Shown piece after piece: positions 26,058-35,874 of a stretch of 64,000 nucleotides of DNA. The notes beneath the pieces were generated by a model. The model searched no databases, was not told where the DNA came from, and was given only the letters and a program-made list of their open reading frames with translations. Location: NCBI RefSeq assembly GCF_012926615.1, contig NZ_JABBNU010000005.1:62001-126000 (forward strand), written 5' to 3'. The number at the start of each line of letters is the position of its first letter. Position 1 is the stretch's first letter. A program made the position numbers and the translations under genes. The stretch is from Marinigracilibium pacificum. GTDB lineage: Bacteria; Bacteroidota; Bacteroidia; Cytophagales; Cyclobacteriaceae.

Positions 26058-29000
26058 ATGAAAATTTCTACTAAGCCAATTCCAATTGATGGTTGGCATA
26101 GGATGAAATTCAATGGCCGGTATTTATTCTGGCTCTTATTATTATTGAGTTTCATTCCTGTATCAATCAACGCTCAAGCGCGAAAAGCTCCGGCAGTTCC
26201 GGTTATCTGCCCGGCAAAACCTCAGGATATGTTTACCAGAGTGAACATACCTGATTCCAGGTATCTTGAAAACCAACGAGTATTACAACAAAATGCTACA
26301 GCCGAGTTTCAAATAACATTTGGCCCGGGAGCAGAGGCTAACCCTGAAGCTAAAGCAGCATTTCAGTATGCATTAGACATCTGGTCAACTCAGATTGTAT
26401 CTTCAGTTCCTATAAAAGTCTATGCAGACTTTGCAGATCTTGGCCCAGGAGTTCTTGCTTCGGCGGGTCCTGCTTACAACGTTTTTAACTTCTCGGGAGC
26501 ACCTGAAGAAGACGTCCTATACCCGGCAGCGTTAGCGAATGCTCTGGCGGGAGAAGTACTGTTTCCAGATGAAGATTTTGACCTTATTGTCAACCTTGGA
26601 AATGGTATTCCATGGTACTTTGGTCTGGATGGGAATACCCCGGCAGGGTTATACGACTTTGTGACAGTTGCTCTTCACGAGGCTGGTCATGGACTTGGTT
26701 TCACAACTGTTAGAGGCTTTAGCGGAGGAACCGGCACACTGCGATCTAGTGGCAGGCCATCTGTATTCGGATTATTTATCGTAGATGGAGATGGTAATTT
26801 ACTCTTGGATTTTCCTGATCCATCAACCGAATTAGGTGATGCATTTACCGGAGGTGACTTGTTTATGGATGGTACATTTGCAAAAGCTGCATTAGGTGGT
26901 AACAGACCTGAACTTTATGCTCCCTCAACCTGGCAGGGAGGTTCAAGCCTTGCTCACTGGGATGAAGCTACTTTCCCTGCAGGCGACCCAAATTCATTAA
27001 TGACTCCTCAAGTAGGTTCTGCAGAATCCAACTTTGACATTGGTGATATTACCCGAGGGCTTTTCAAAGATATGGGCTGGGTAATTAATGATGATGATGC
27101 CCCTCCCATTGTATTAAGCCCTTCAGTTTTAGAAGGTGAATTATTTATTGATGAAACATTATTAAGATTAATTGAAGTATCAAATATTTCAGATACAATC
27201 CTAACAATTAATGTAAGCCCTTTTTCAACCCCTTCTTTTATTTACGACATTTCCCCGCAGACATTAGAAATTAATTCCGGATTAACAGATTCGGTATCGA
27301 TATCAATAAATTCTGCGAATCTACCAAAAGGTATATACACGGATACGTTAGAGTTTGATGTGGTCGGATTTGAAACTTCTGCTTTTGCAATTGTAAACAT
27401 CAGAGTACTCGATGGAAGTGAAGCTCCGGAAATATCTGTATCTCCATTACAGTTTTCAGAGGAACTTGAGCAGTTTCAATTAGTAACCCGAGAGCTTAAT
27501 ATATCAAATGTTGGTGATGATGTCTTATTCTATAATATTCAAATAGATAATGATTCAATGCCTTCTATGGCACAAATTATCAATGAAACTAATTCATTAA
27601 TAAATAGTCAGGGTCTACAGAAGTATAGTGTAAAAAAACCTGTTGGGTCCGATCTATCTTCAGCCATTGTTGGTTCATTCACCTCCCAAAGTAAAATTGT
27701 GACTTCATTATATGCTACCAGTTTTGAATCATTTTCAACTGGTAATATCAATGGACAAAATGGATGGATAAGTCAATATGATGGCAACTGGGTAATATCT
27801 AACGAAAATCCAGCAGATAGCTCTCAACATTTCAGAGGAGTTTCTGATGGTTTAGGAGGTACAAGACCGGGAAATATTCTTGCTATATCTCCTACAATTA
27901 CTCCTTTAGATGAGCCATTTATGACTACTTCGGCAGACATAAATATTCAAGGACAAGGCGTAACATGGGAGTATATTCCTCAGTCACCAACCGAAGGCTC
28001 TGTGGTAACACGGATCAGATTTAATTCTGATGGCACAATTGATGCACTTGTTGAATCAGGCTTTACTAGACTGGATGTGATTACCCCTGAAGGATACTTT
28101 AATTTAAAAATAGTAGTTGATAAAGATGATGCAACATTCTCATTACTATTTGATAATGAATTAGTATTCTCCGGACAGGGTTTTGCATCACTAATTGAAC
28201 AGGTTGTACTTCTTTCGGCGATGGAAACAACAGGCTCAACATTTGACATGGATAACTTGCAAATCACTGATGGTGATCCAAATGCATTTTTCCTCAGTGT
28301 TATTCCAAGTGCAGGAAGTGTGGCAATCGGAGGAACGCAGACACTGGATGTTAAATTTGACACCAGATCTCTTTCCCCGGGAGGCTATTCTGCTACAATA
28401 AATGTATTCAGCAATGACTCAATAAATTCACCTATTTCAATTCCAGTGGATTTAACTGTTGTTGCTCCACCACAAATCAATGTTTATCCTGATTCTTTGT
28501 CGGCAGCTGTTGATGTTACTGTTGACATCCCTCCTGTTGCGGAACGTACATTTACAATTTCTAATTCCGGAGAGGCAAATCTTGAGTTCAATTTATCACT
28601 AGGAGCTACTACCGTAGATCCATTAATGACAAATGCAAGAACAGTTTCTCCGCAACTAGATATGACCTTATATGGTAAGGGAAATAACAAAGAATTGAAT
28701 GAGGCTTCTGCTTTTAGTAAAAACTTGATGAGAGTGGTTAAAGAACCTTCTTCTCAACCTTTAAACAGCAACTTTACTGATTCAATTTCTTATGACTCGG
28801 GAATTGATTTTCCAGATAACTTCTCCGGATTACAAACTTCACCATATACAACGGCTATAAAATTTGATGTCGACAGAGACTTCACCTTAACAGCTGTTCG
28901 AAATGGATTCAGAACCGAAGCTGTATCAAACCCGGTAATCATTCTGGAAATCTACACCGGTGGCGATACTCCTGCAGATGGACAACTACTTCTTTCACAA

Positions 29001-32000
29001 ACTGTTGAACAAGCTAGCGCAGAAGGAATAGTAATCGTGGAAACTTTAAATGAATCCATAAGCTTTGAAGCAGGAGATTCATTCTGGGTAGTTCATAAAT
29101 ATCCTGATGGAATAGAATTTCCTCAAGGTGTAGATGATGGTGCTACCCAACGACCAAACACCTACTTCTTTAGTGGTGATGGTGGAGTTACATTTAATCC
29201 TTCAGGTTTTGTTTTCTTAATCAGAGCATTGAGTGGAAGTACTTCTGACGGAGGTTACATCACTCTGCAACCTTCATCAGGAACAGTTGCAACTGGTGAC
29301 TCATTAGTTATTACTGCTTCATTTAATGGCGAAAACCTTTCGAATGGTATATTCAAAACTCCAATAAATATTTCGAGCAATGATCCTGTAAACTCAGAGG
29401 TATCAGTCAACACCTCATTTGCAGTTAGCGGTCAGGTATCTAATATTGAGTTCTCTGATGAATACTTGTTATTTAATGATGTATTCCTGGGTGATAGTAG
29501 AGAAAGAACATTCTCGATTTCAAATACTGGACTGGCAGATATTAATGTTTCAAATGTAAGTTCAGACAATTCAGATTTTGAAGTATCATTTACTAGCGGT
29601 GTCATTTCAGCTGGTGAGGAAGTTGAAGTAACTGTGACCTTCTCTCCTACTTCCCTTGGAAGCATTAACGGACTTATCACTATAGAAAGTGATGCCCCAA
29701 ATAATCCGGAATTTGAATTAGTAGTAAATGGTATCGGAGTTGATCCGCCAATTGCGAGGTTTGACCCTGAGAAAACAGAGGAAACTACTGATGCAGGCAC
29801 TACAGTCGAGTCTTCAGTAAACCTGGTAAATGATGGTAATTCACCATTGATATTCTCATTCCCTGATTTAGCTATAAAAGAAGCACAGATCATTGGTAAT
29901 GACGATTATAAAAATGCTGAAATTCTCGCTTTTAATGATTTTGACATTGAAACTGCAGAAAAATCTACTCCTGACACCCGAGTTGGTGCTCCTGTAGATT
30001 ATAATATGGGTACTGACAATGGCTTTGGCTATACCTGGATTGACAGTGACGAAGCTGGCGGACCTGTATATAATTTCAATGATATAAGCGGTACTGGTAC
30101 TGAAATAACAAATCTTCTTGGTGGAGATGGTACTGCTGAAGTTAACCTATCATTTATTTTCGAATTTTATGGTGAACCACAAAGCTCAGTTTATGTCAAT
30201 GCTAATGGGTTTTTAGCATTCACCCCTCCTGCAAGCCCAACATGGTTAAATGCTCAAATTCCTGTAGATGATAATGCAAATAATATCATTGCCGGTTTCT
30301 GGAATGACCTGGAGCCTCAGGAGTTTAATGGAGCTGTTCATTTTCAGGATTTTGGTGATCATCTGATTGTACAATGGACCCAGGCAACTGAGTTTTTTGG
30401 AACTGCAGATGACTACATTACTTTCCAGATAGTACTTTATGATGATGGAAACATTGATGTATTTTATGAAGATGTATCTTCAGCTACATTCCTTGAATCA
30501 GCAACTATAGGAATTGAAAATGAAGATGGCTCTGATGGAGCTCAAACAGCATTTAATACTGCCTATGTTAAAGATGGATTAGCTCTAAGATTCGTAAAAC
30601 CTGAGTTTGTCAAAACTCCGTTTATTTCCAGCGTATCTCCATTAAGTGGAGTTGTACCAGCCGGAGGATCTAAAGTAATATCTGTTCAATTGGATGCAAC
30701 TGATCTAAATGACGGCGTATATCTTGACGAACTTATGCTATCAAGCAATGCTCCTTCTGAGGAAAATAACGTTGCTGTATTTGAACTGACTGTTATCGGA
30801 TACCCGGAGATTTCGGTTGAACCGGATAGTTTAAATTTTGACTCTCTGTTTGTCGGATTGTCAAGTGAGGCTTCATTCTTAATTAGAAATACAGGAAGCA
30901 AAACTCTAAATGTGTCGAGTATTACAAATAGTGACAGTACATTTATGGTTGATGAGTCCGGACCATTGACAATCGCTCCTGATGGATCAAGAATTGTCAA
31001 TGTGAAATTTAGTCCTTCCACTCCTGGCTTCGTATATGATGATATAGTTATTCAGAGCGATGACGCATTCTCAAATGAGATGTTTAATGTCTTTGTATCT
31101 GGTATTGGTGTAGATCCGCCGGTAATTGAACTGGCACCGGATTCTATTAGTGTTTCTGTTTACAAAACTGACTCGGCAACTTCAATTGTATCAGTTTCAA
31201 ACGCAGGAAACTATCCGCTTAACTATAGTCTTACACCTCCATATTTTGGAAAGGCAGAAAACAATCTTGTCATTCAAGGCTATGAGAAAATCGAGTACGA
31301 AAAGATCATAAGTAAGGAATCAGCTGATACTCGTGTAGGACCAGATTTCCTTAATGCAAGTGGCGAACCAGGAACTTTTGGGTATACATGGGTTGATAAC
31401 AACGGTGGCGGACCAGCATATGATTATATGGACATTAGCGAAATGGGCACTCCGATCAATGTAGGAAATGACGGTAACTCAACAGTAGCATTGCCATTTA
31501 CATTTAGTTTCTTCGGTGAATCTCAAGATAGCGTAACTATTGCTGCTAACGGATTCCTGACTTTCGCTCCGATTGTTGGTAACAACTTTACAAACCAGCA
31601 AATACCAGATGAGTCGAACCCTAATTTCTTCATTGCTCCTTTATGGGATGATCTGGAACCACTTGATGGTACCGGAGTATTCTATTATGGAACAGCAGAT
31701 TATTTCATTGTTCAATATGAAGAAGTGCCAGGTTTTGGTTTCCCTCCATTCTTCCCGGCACCTGATCCTGTTAGCTTCCAGGTGATTTTATTCTCTGATG
31801 GGTCATTTAAATTCCAGTACGAAAATGTTAATTCAACAATAAGAACTACCAGTACTGTGGGTATCGAAGGACCAATGGGATTATCCGGATTACAGGTAAT
31901 CTTTAACACTGAATACCTGACTGATGGACTTGCAATTACATTTACTCCTCCAGTTACCGGAACGGTATTACCTGGTGAGACTGATGATGTATCAGTAACA

Positions 32001-33272
32001 TTCTTCACCGATCAACTAGAAGCAGACTCAACGTACTTTGGTGATATTGTAGTGCTGAGTAATGATCCGGTAACACCAGAAGCTTCAATTCCAGTGGCAT
32101 TAACTGTTTTACCAGTTCCGGAGGTTGTTAGCTTTACATTAATCGATGCTGATATTCAAGAGGAAATCGGACCATTATTAGATGGAGATGTGATAAATCT
32201 TGATAACTATCGCAAAAATAAATTCAGTATCGTGGCTGAGGTAAATGGTGTCAATGTTGGAAGTGTTGTATTCGATTTTAATGGCGAAAGCAACTTCCAA
32301 ACTGAAAACTATGCACCATATGCAATTAATGGCGACTATTCGGGAGGTAAAAAATTCCACCCTATCGAATTACCATTAGGAGTAAATACTGTCACTGCAA
32401 CTCCATTCACACAGAAAAACGGAAATGGATTTGGAGGAATTCCATTAACAGTTAATTTTGAAGTAATCAATAATGATGATTCTTGCTATGGAAATTCCAT
32501 ATTATCCTACAATCCGGGAAATCGTAAAAATGGACTTCCGCTTCCGGCCTCAAGATCAAATCCTGAGCAGGCAATTGGAAAACCACAAGAAAATGACAAT
32601 TTCAATTTCGTTTCATTAGGTTTTGGAGGTTCTATTGAAATAGAGCTTGCTTGTGAAGTACTTGACAGAGAAGGTGATGACCTGTTAATTGTTGAAACCT
32701 CATTTAGAGATGCAAATAGTAGCTGTGGTAGCTATCCTGAAAAGGCTAAAGTAGAAGTGTCTGCTGATGGAGTAGAATGGTATGTTGTTGCTGAAGAGAT
32801 ATGCAGAGATGGCATGGTTGATATTGCTGCCAGTGGCTTGACTTCAGCAAAATATATCAGAATTACTGACATTAGTGATCCAGCAGATTTTAAAGGATCG
32901 AATGCTGATGCCTATGACCTTGATGGAATTATAGTTATCAACAAGTTATCTGATGAAGCTCGTGAGAATCTGATTGCCCAAATCGATGGTTTGGAAAACA
33001 TGGTTGTTAACGAAGACAATACACAGATAAAATTGTTTCCGAATCCTTCCAGAGAGTTTGTGAATTTAAGCTTCAAAGGTGACGGAGATACTTATTATAC
33101 AGAACTGTATAACCTGAACGGTGAAAGTGTTTCGGCACATAATCTGGGTGAAATATCTGAAACAAGATCTAACGAGATTGATATCAGATCATTAAAACCA
33201 GGTATTTATGTGCTACGACTTACCTCTAAGTCAGGAGCAATAATAACCCAACGAAAAATTATTAAACAGTAA
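26058..33272 (+). CDS. Giant secreted metalloprotease-like protein with Hydin-type beta domains and T9SS C-terminal domain
   Basis: A 2404-residue protein with a signal peptide (to about residue 41; Met16 is an alternative start). The N-terminal 350 residues form a zincin-like domain with H207-E-A-G-H211-G-L-G-F. Then come repeated beta-sandwich 'choice-of-anchor D'/ASH-like domains ('SISNTGLADINVSNVSSDN', 'LIRNTGSKTLNVSSI') and two copies of a 200-residue 'FGYTW...VxNANGFLxF...DDLEP' domain (about nt 29970-30600 and 31330-31960). The last 80 residues ('KLFPNPSREFVNLSF' on) are a T9SS sorting domain. It is probably a surface or secreted protease/adhesin; the substrate is unknown. A terminator follows. 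Confidence 0.9.
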   Translation: MKISTKPIPIDGWHRMKFNGRYLFWLLLLLSFIPVSINAQARKAPAVPVICPAKPQDMFTRVNIPDSRYLENQRVLQQNATAEFQITFGPGAEANPEAKAAFQYALDIWSTQIVSSVPIKVYADFADLGPGVLASAGPAYNVFNFSGAPEEDVLYPAALANALAGEVLFPDEDFDLIVNLGNGIPWYFGLDGNTPAGLYDFVTVALHEAGHGLGFTTVRGFSGGTGTLRSSGRPSVFGLFIVDGDGNLLLDFPDPSTELGDAFTGGDLFMDGTFAKAALGGNRPELYAPSTWQGGSSLAHWDEATFPAGDPNSLMTPQVGSAESNFDIGDITRGLFKDMGWVINDDDAPPIVLSPSVLEGELFIDETLLRLIEVSNISDTILTINVSPFSTPSFIYDISPQTLEINSGLTDSVSISINSANLPKGIYTDTLEFDVVGFETSAFAIVNIRVLDGSEAPEISVSPLQFSEELEQFQLVTRELNISNVGDDVLFYNIQIDNDSMPSMAQIINETNSLINSQGLQKYSVKKPVGSDLSSAIVGSFTSQSKIVTSLYATSFESFSTGNINGQNGWISQYDGNWVISNENPADSSQHFRGVSDGLGGTRPGNILAISPTITPLDEPFMTTSADINIQGQGVTWEYIPQSPTEGSVVTRIRFNSDGTIDALVESGFTRLDVITPEGYFNLKIVVDKDDATFSLLFDNELVFSGQGFASLIEQVVLLSAMETTGSTFDMDNLQITDGDPNAFFLSVIPSAGSVAIGGTQTLDVKFDTRSLSPGGYSATINVFSNDSINSPISIPVDLTVVAPPQINVYPDSLSAAVDVTVDIPPVAERTFTISNSGEANLEFNLSLGATTVDPLMTNARTVSPQLDMTLYGKGNNKELNEASAFSKNLMRVVKEPSSQPLNSNFTDSISYDSGIDFPDNFSGLQTSPYTTAIKFDVDRDFTLTAVRNGFRTEAVSNPVIILEIYTGGDTPADGQLLLSQTVEQASAEGIVIVETLNESISFEAGDSFWVVHKYPDGIEFPQGVDDGATQRPNTYFFSGDGGVTFNPSGFVFLIRALSGSTSDGGYITLQPSSGTVATGDSLVITASFNGENLSNGIFKTPINISSNDPVNSEVSVNTSFAVSGQVSNIEFSDEYLLFNDVFLGDSRERTFSISNTGLADINVSNVSSDNSDFEVSFTSGVISAGEEVEVTVTFSPTSLGSINGLITIESDAPNNPEFELVVNGIGVDPPIARFDPEKTEETTDAGTTVESSVNLVNDGNSPLIFSFPDLAIKEAQIIGNDDYKNAEILAFNDFDIETAEKSTPDTRVGAPVDYNMGTDNGFGYTWIDSDEAGGPVYNFNDISGTGTEITNLLGGDGTAEVNLSFIFEFYGEPQSSVYVNANGFLAFTPPASPTWLNAQIPVDDNANNIIAGFWNDLEPQEFNGAVHFQDFGDHLIVQWTQATEFFGTADDYITFQIVLYDDGNIDVFYEDVSSATFLESATIGIENEDGSDGAQTAFNTAYVKDGLALRFVKPEFVKTPFISSVSPLSGVVPAGGSKVISVQLDATDLNDGVYLDELMLSSNAPSEENNVAVFELTVIGYPEISVEPDSLNFDSLFVGLSSEASFLIRNTGSKTLNVSSITNSDSTFMVDESGPLTIAPDGSRIVNVKFSPSTPGFVYDDIVIQSDDAFSNEMFNVFVSGIGVDPPVIELAPDSISVSVYKTDSATSIVSVSNAGNYPLNYSLTPPYFGKAENNLVIQGYEKIEYEKIISKESADTRVGPDFLNASGEPGTFGYTWVDNNGGGPAYDYMDISEMGTPINVGNDGNSTVALPFTFSFFGESQDSVTIAANGFLTFAPIVGNNFTNQQIPDESNPNFFIAPLWDDLEPLDGTGVFYYGTADYFIVQYEEVPGFGFPPFFPAPDPVSFQVILFSDGSFKFQYENVNSTIRTTSTVGIEGPMGLSGLQVIFNTEYLTDGLAITFTPPVTGTVLPGETDDVSVTFFTDQLEADSTYFGDIVVLSNDPVTPEASIPVALTVLPVPEVVSFTLIDADIQEEIGPLLDGDVINLDNYRKNKFSIVAEVNGVNVGSVVFDFNGESNFQTENYAPYAINGDYSGGKKFHPIELPLGVNTVTATPFTQKNGNGFGGIPLTVNFEVINNDDSCYGNSILSYNPGNRKNGLPLPASRSNPEQAIGKPQENDNFNFVSLGFGGSIEIELACEVLDREGDDLLIVETSFRDANSSCGSYPEKAKVEVSADGVEWYVVAEEICRDGMVDIAASGLTSAKYIRITDISDPADFKGSNADAYDLDGIIVINKLSDEARENLIAQIDGLENMVVNEDNTQIKLFPNPSREFVNLSFKGDGDTYYTELYNLNGESVSAHNLGEISETRSNEIDIRSLKPGIYVLRLTSKSGAIITQRKIIKQ

Positions 33273-33293
33273 AGTTTAATAGTTTGAAAACCA

Positions 33294-33333
33294 AAAAGCC
33301 AGGCTCATGGGTACCATCCCTCGCCTGGCTTTT
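33294..33333. terminator. Bidirectional intrinsic terminator between the giant protease and AhpD-like genes
   Basis: An 11-bp stem AAAAGCCAGGC/GCCTGGCTTTT, starting at 33294 and ending at about 33333, with flanking T/A runs on both strands and an 18-base loop. It serves the two convergent genes. Confidence 0.88.
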
Positions 33334-33351
33334 ACTTTTTAGTATGGATTT

Positions 33352-33906
33352 TTAATTCAATTCATTAACAGTTTCCAGCTCTGGTGCTAATGGAAAGTCG
33401 ATTTCAAAATCAGTAAGATTATGAATGAAGTTGCTTACTGTCTTCTCTCCTATTACCATTGCCACATCTATCAAATCGGCTTCAGTATATCCGGACTCAA
33501 AGAAATTAGCCTTAGCTTCTCCAGATGCTTTTCCTTTATTTTCAATTGTTGATAAAGTAAATCTTGCCAATGCATCTAACTTAGTATCAAATGTAGCCTT
33601 ACCGGTTCTGATTTCAATTATTTGTTCATCAGTAAATCCATTCATTTTACCCAATGCAGTATGGGCTGACTGACAATATCTACATCCATTATATTGACTA
33701 ACAACAAGATTAATTACTTCTTTCTCCTTTGCCCTAAGAGTTGATTTTCTATTTTGAAAGGCAAGATAATCACCTAAAGCATTTTCATTTTTAGCATAGT
33801 AAGCATACAGATTTGGTACGAAGCCTAAATTTTTATTTAGCGTATCAAATATCTCCTGATTTTTTCCTGATACTTCTTCTCTTGTTGGTACTTCAAACTT
33901 TTTCAT
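33352..33906 (-). CDS. Carboxymuconolactone decarboxylase family / AhpD-like peroxidase-related protein
   Basis: A 184-residue protein with the AhpD/CMD signature: C75-R-Y-C78 in 'NGCRYCQSAHT' and H82 four residues on, the redox motif of alkylhydroperoxidase AhpD. The start 'FEVPTREEVSGKNQEIFDTLNKNLGFVPNLYAYYAKN' is typical of the peroxidase-related subgroup. It probably acts in thiol-based peroxide reduction; no AhpC neighbour is present. The AraC-type gene lies 65 bases upstream on the same strand and may control it. Confidence 0.9.
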   Translation of the reverse strand: MKKFEVPTREEVSGKNQEIFDTLNKNLGFVPNLYAYYAKNENALGDYLAFQNRKSTLRAKEKEVINLVVSQYNGCRYCQSAHTALGKMNGFTDEQIIEIRTGKATFDTKLDALARFTLSTIENKGKASGEAKANFFESGYTEADLIDVAMVIGEKTVSNFIHNLTDFEIDFPLAPELETVNELN

Positions 33907-33971
33907 TGTTATCTGATTTTGTTTCGTTGATTATTAACAATACAAAGCTGAAGGTTTATTACTGTTTTGAG

Positions 33972-34835
33972 TTAAGCTGGATTTCCCTGGTAATTATCAA
34001 TTTTTCCCGAAGGGGATTTACTCCTGTATTCCGTTGGTGATTTCATTTCATTTTTCTTGAAAAATCTGCTAAATGATTGAATGTCTGTGAACCCAAGTTC
34101 TAAAGCAATTTCTGAAATTGACTTATCGGTATAAGCTAATAATCTTCGGGATTCAACCATTATTCTATTATTGATAAATTGTAATGGCGATTTATTTCCT
34201 GATAGCCTAAAAGTATTCGATAGAGTTTTTGGTGACCGGTTTAACATTTCGGCATACTGGTCTACACCATGATAATTTTTAAAATGCATTTCAACAAGGA
34301 AATTAAATTCTCTGATTATGTCTATGCTATTTGGCTCCAGATCTTTATTGATATTTTCCCTTTTATAAATCCGGGTGCACAAAATTAAAAGCCTCTTCAG
34401 CATCATTTGTAACATTTCCAACTGAAGATTATCTCTGGATTCCATTTCAATCAGAAGCATTTCCCATACTGCATTAAGGATTTTCAAATCGTCTGACGTT
34501 GGATTAATCATCGGAAATGATGTATTTCCAAAAAACAGGAGACCTTTACAGCTTACCTCTGTATCATGATGAAGAATACAATAAAAAGCCCTGTTAAATC
34601 TAATCAACCGGGCTTTTGTCATCTTTAATACTTCAAGTTTATGAAATTCTGTAAGACATAAAATCTGATTATTGTTGAAGCTTTTCTTTAGACCATCAAT
34701 AACAAGAATGTTGTCATCTTCTGAAAACCAGATTAATGACAATTCACTTGAACCTGCATTTTCCAAAATATCACAGTTGCCAGGACCGACCTCTACGACT
34801 TCAAGGTATTCATTTGCTTTTCCTGAAAATATCAT
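33972..34835 (-). CDS. AraC family transcriptional regulator
   Basis: A 287-residue regulator. The C-terminal 95 residues hold two helix-turn-helix motifs: 'YAEMLNRSPKTLSNTFRLSGNKSPLQFINNRIMVESRRLL' and 'SISEIALELGFTDIQSFSRFFKKNEMKSPTEYR', the standard AraC DNA-binding unit. The N-terminal part is a cupin-like sensor without clear ligand residues. It lies directly upstream of the AhpD-like gene, which is therefore the likely target. Confidence 0.92.
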   Translation of the reverse strand: MIFSGKANEYLEVVEVGPGNCDILENAGSSELSLIWFSEDDNILVIDGLKKSFNNNQILCLTEFHKLEVLKMTKARLIRFNRAFYCILHHDTEVSCKGLLFFGNTSFPMINPTSDDLKILNAVWEMLLIEMESRDNLQLEMLQMMLKRLLILCTRIYKRENINKDLEPNSIDIIREFNFLVEMHFKNYHGVDQYAEMLNRSPKTLSNTFRLSGNKSPLQFINNRIMVESRRLLAYTDKSISEIALELGFTDIQSFSRFFKKNEMKSPTEYRSKSPSGKIDNYQGNPA

Positions 34836-34950
34836 TTAATTAAATACGTAAAATGATCATAATCAGTAGTGAAGCGTTTGTCCTGATTATGACATTTCAC
34901 CCAAATTCTATGATGTTAGTCCTGGAACAGAATTCTCTTATAATTCTTGT

Positions 34951-35757
34951 CTACTCACTATAAAGTTTAATATTTCGTCCGTTAATAGGTTGTTGATCTC
35001 TGTAGTTATTAAGCGGCATTAATTCTCTGATAACATTAGCTTGTTCTAATGAAATATTAATAGGATCTTTCATCACAAACCATTTAACATTTTCAGTACA
35101 TGGTGGAGTAGTCAGGGATCCTATATAATGAAAGTAAGATTTGTTCTCCGGAAAACTCACTTTCAGATTAACTATCTTATCAATTACCTTTGTTTCACCC
35201 ACCTGAACAGGCAAAAACTCTTCAAGTACATCAAAAGTTTTACTTCTTTCTCCTTCCTTAGCCATAACCGCAACTACAGCATACCCCCCATCTTCACTCA
35301 TATGAACCATATGAACAGCTAGAGGATACCTTACCCCATCTATGAGATGTTCTTCAGGTTCATGAAAATGAAATTGTTTTATGTAGTATTTTACATCATC
35401 AAACATAATGTAGTCGCTGGATTTGAAATTGTATTGAATTGTGTGGCCATTATTCAATACCTCGTGAATCATAGTGCTATCCTTAAAAAATACCTTCACA
35501 GGCTGAAGTGAATCATTTTGAATGTAATTTGTAATGTTTATTGGCGATTGATACATTCCATCACAATCAGAATCCTTAAGAATCTCGTCCCAATGTTCAG
35601 GGCTAGTCTCACCATCATAACTCCAGTGTTCTTCATGATCCGAAGTCTCTTCAGTTGTTTCTTCGTGGTCTGTTTCAGTTTCTGACTGATTATTTGCCTT
35701 TTCGTTTTGATTGCAGGCAAACAGGAATATTAGAAATAATTAGTATGATCTTTTCAT
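34951..35757 (-). pseudogene. Alpha-class carbonic anhydrase lipoprotein gene with a stop codon in the signal peptide
   Basis: From an ATG at 35755-35757 the frame reads M-K-R-S-Y-stop (TAA at 35740-35742), then LFLIFLFAC-NQNEKANNQ, an acidic linker and 'EHWSYDGETSPEHWDEILKDSDCDGMYQSPINI', the classical alpha-CA start. A single base change at codon 6 therefore breaks an otherwise intact lipoprotein. All three zinc histidines are present (FHFHEP and VHMVH), as is the 'TTPPCTE' motif. The only in-frame ATG afterwards (35556) would give a 201-residue product without signal or N-terminal strand. The enzyme is likely lost from the envelope, unless a non-ATG start or readthrough restores it or the base is a sequencing error. 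Confidence 0.85.
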
Positions 35758-35874
35758 CGCTTGATTACTAGTTGGTTACTTATAATAATTTACCCAAAAA
35801 ATCAGCAATGAGCATAATAAAACATAAATATAAGTGTATAAGACCTCGTTACAATTAAAAAAATTATAGCAACA

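Noticed and set aside
29432-29893. 153-codon minus-strand frame inside the 2404-residue gene, and similar antisense frames
   Set aside because: Ser/Thr-rich antisense shadows of repetitive beta domains; the sense frame is long and domain-rich.
35538-35720. 60-codon basic minus-strand frame over the carbonic anhydrase N-terminus
   Set aside because: It is an out-of-frame reading of the linker; the carbonic anhydrase frame explains the region.
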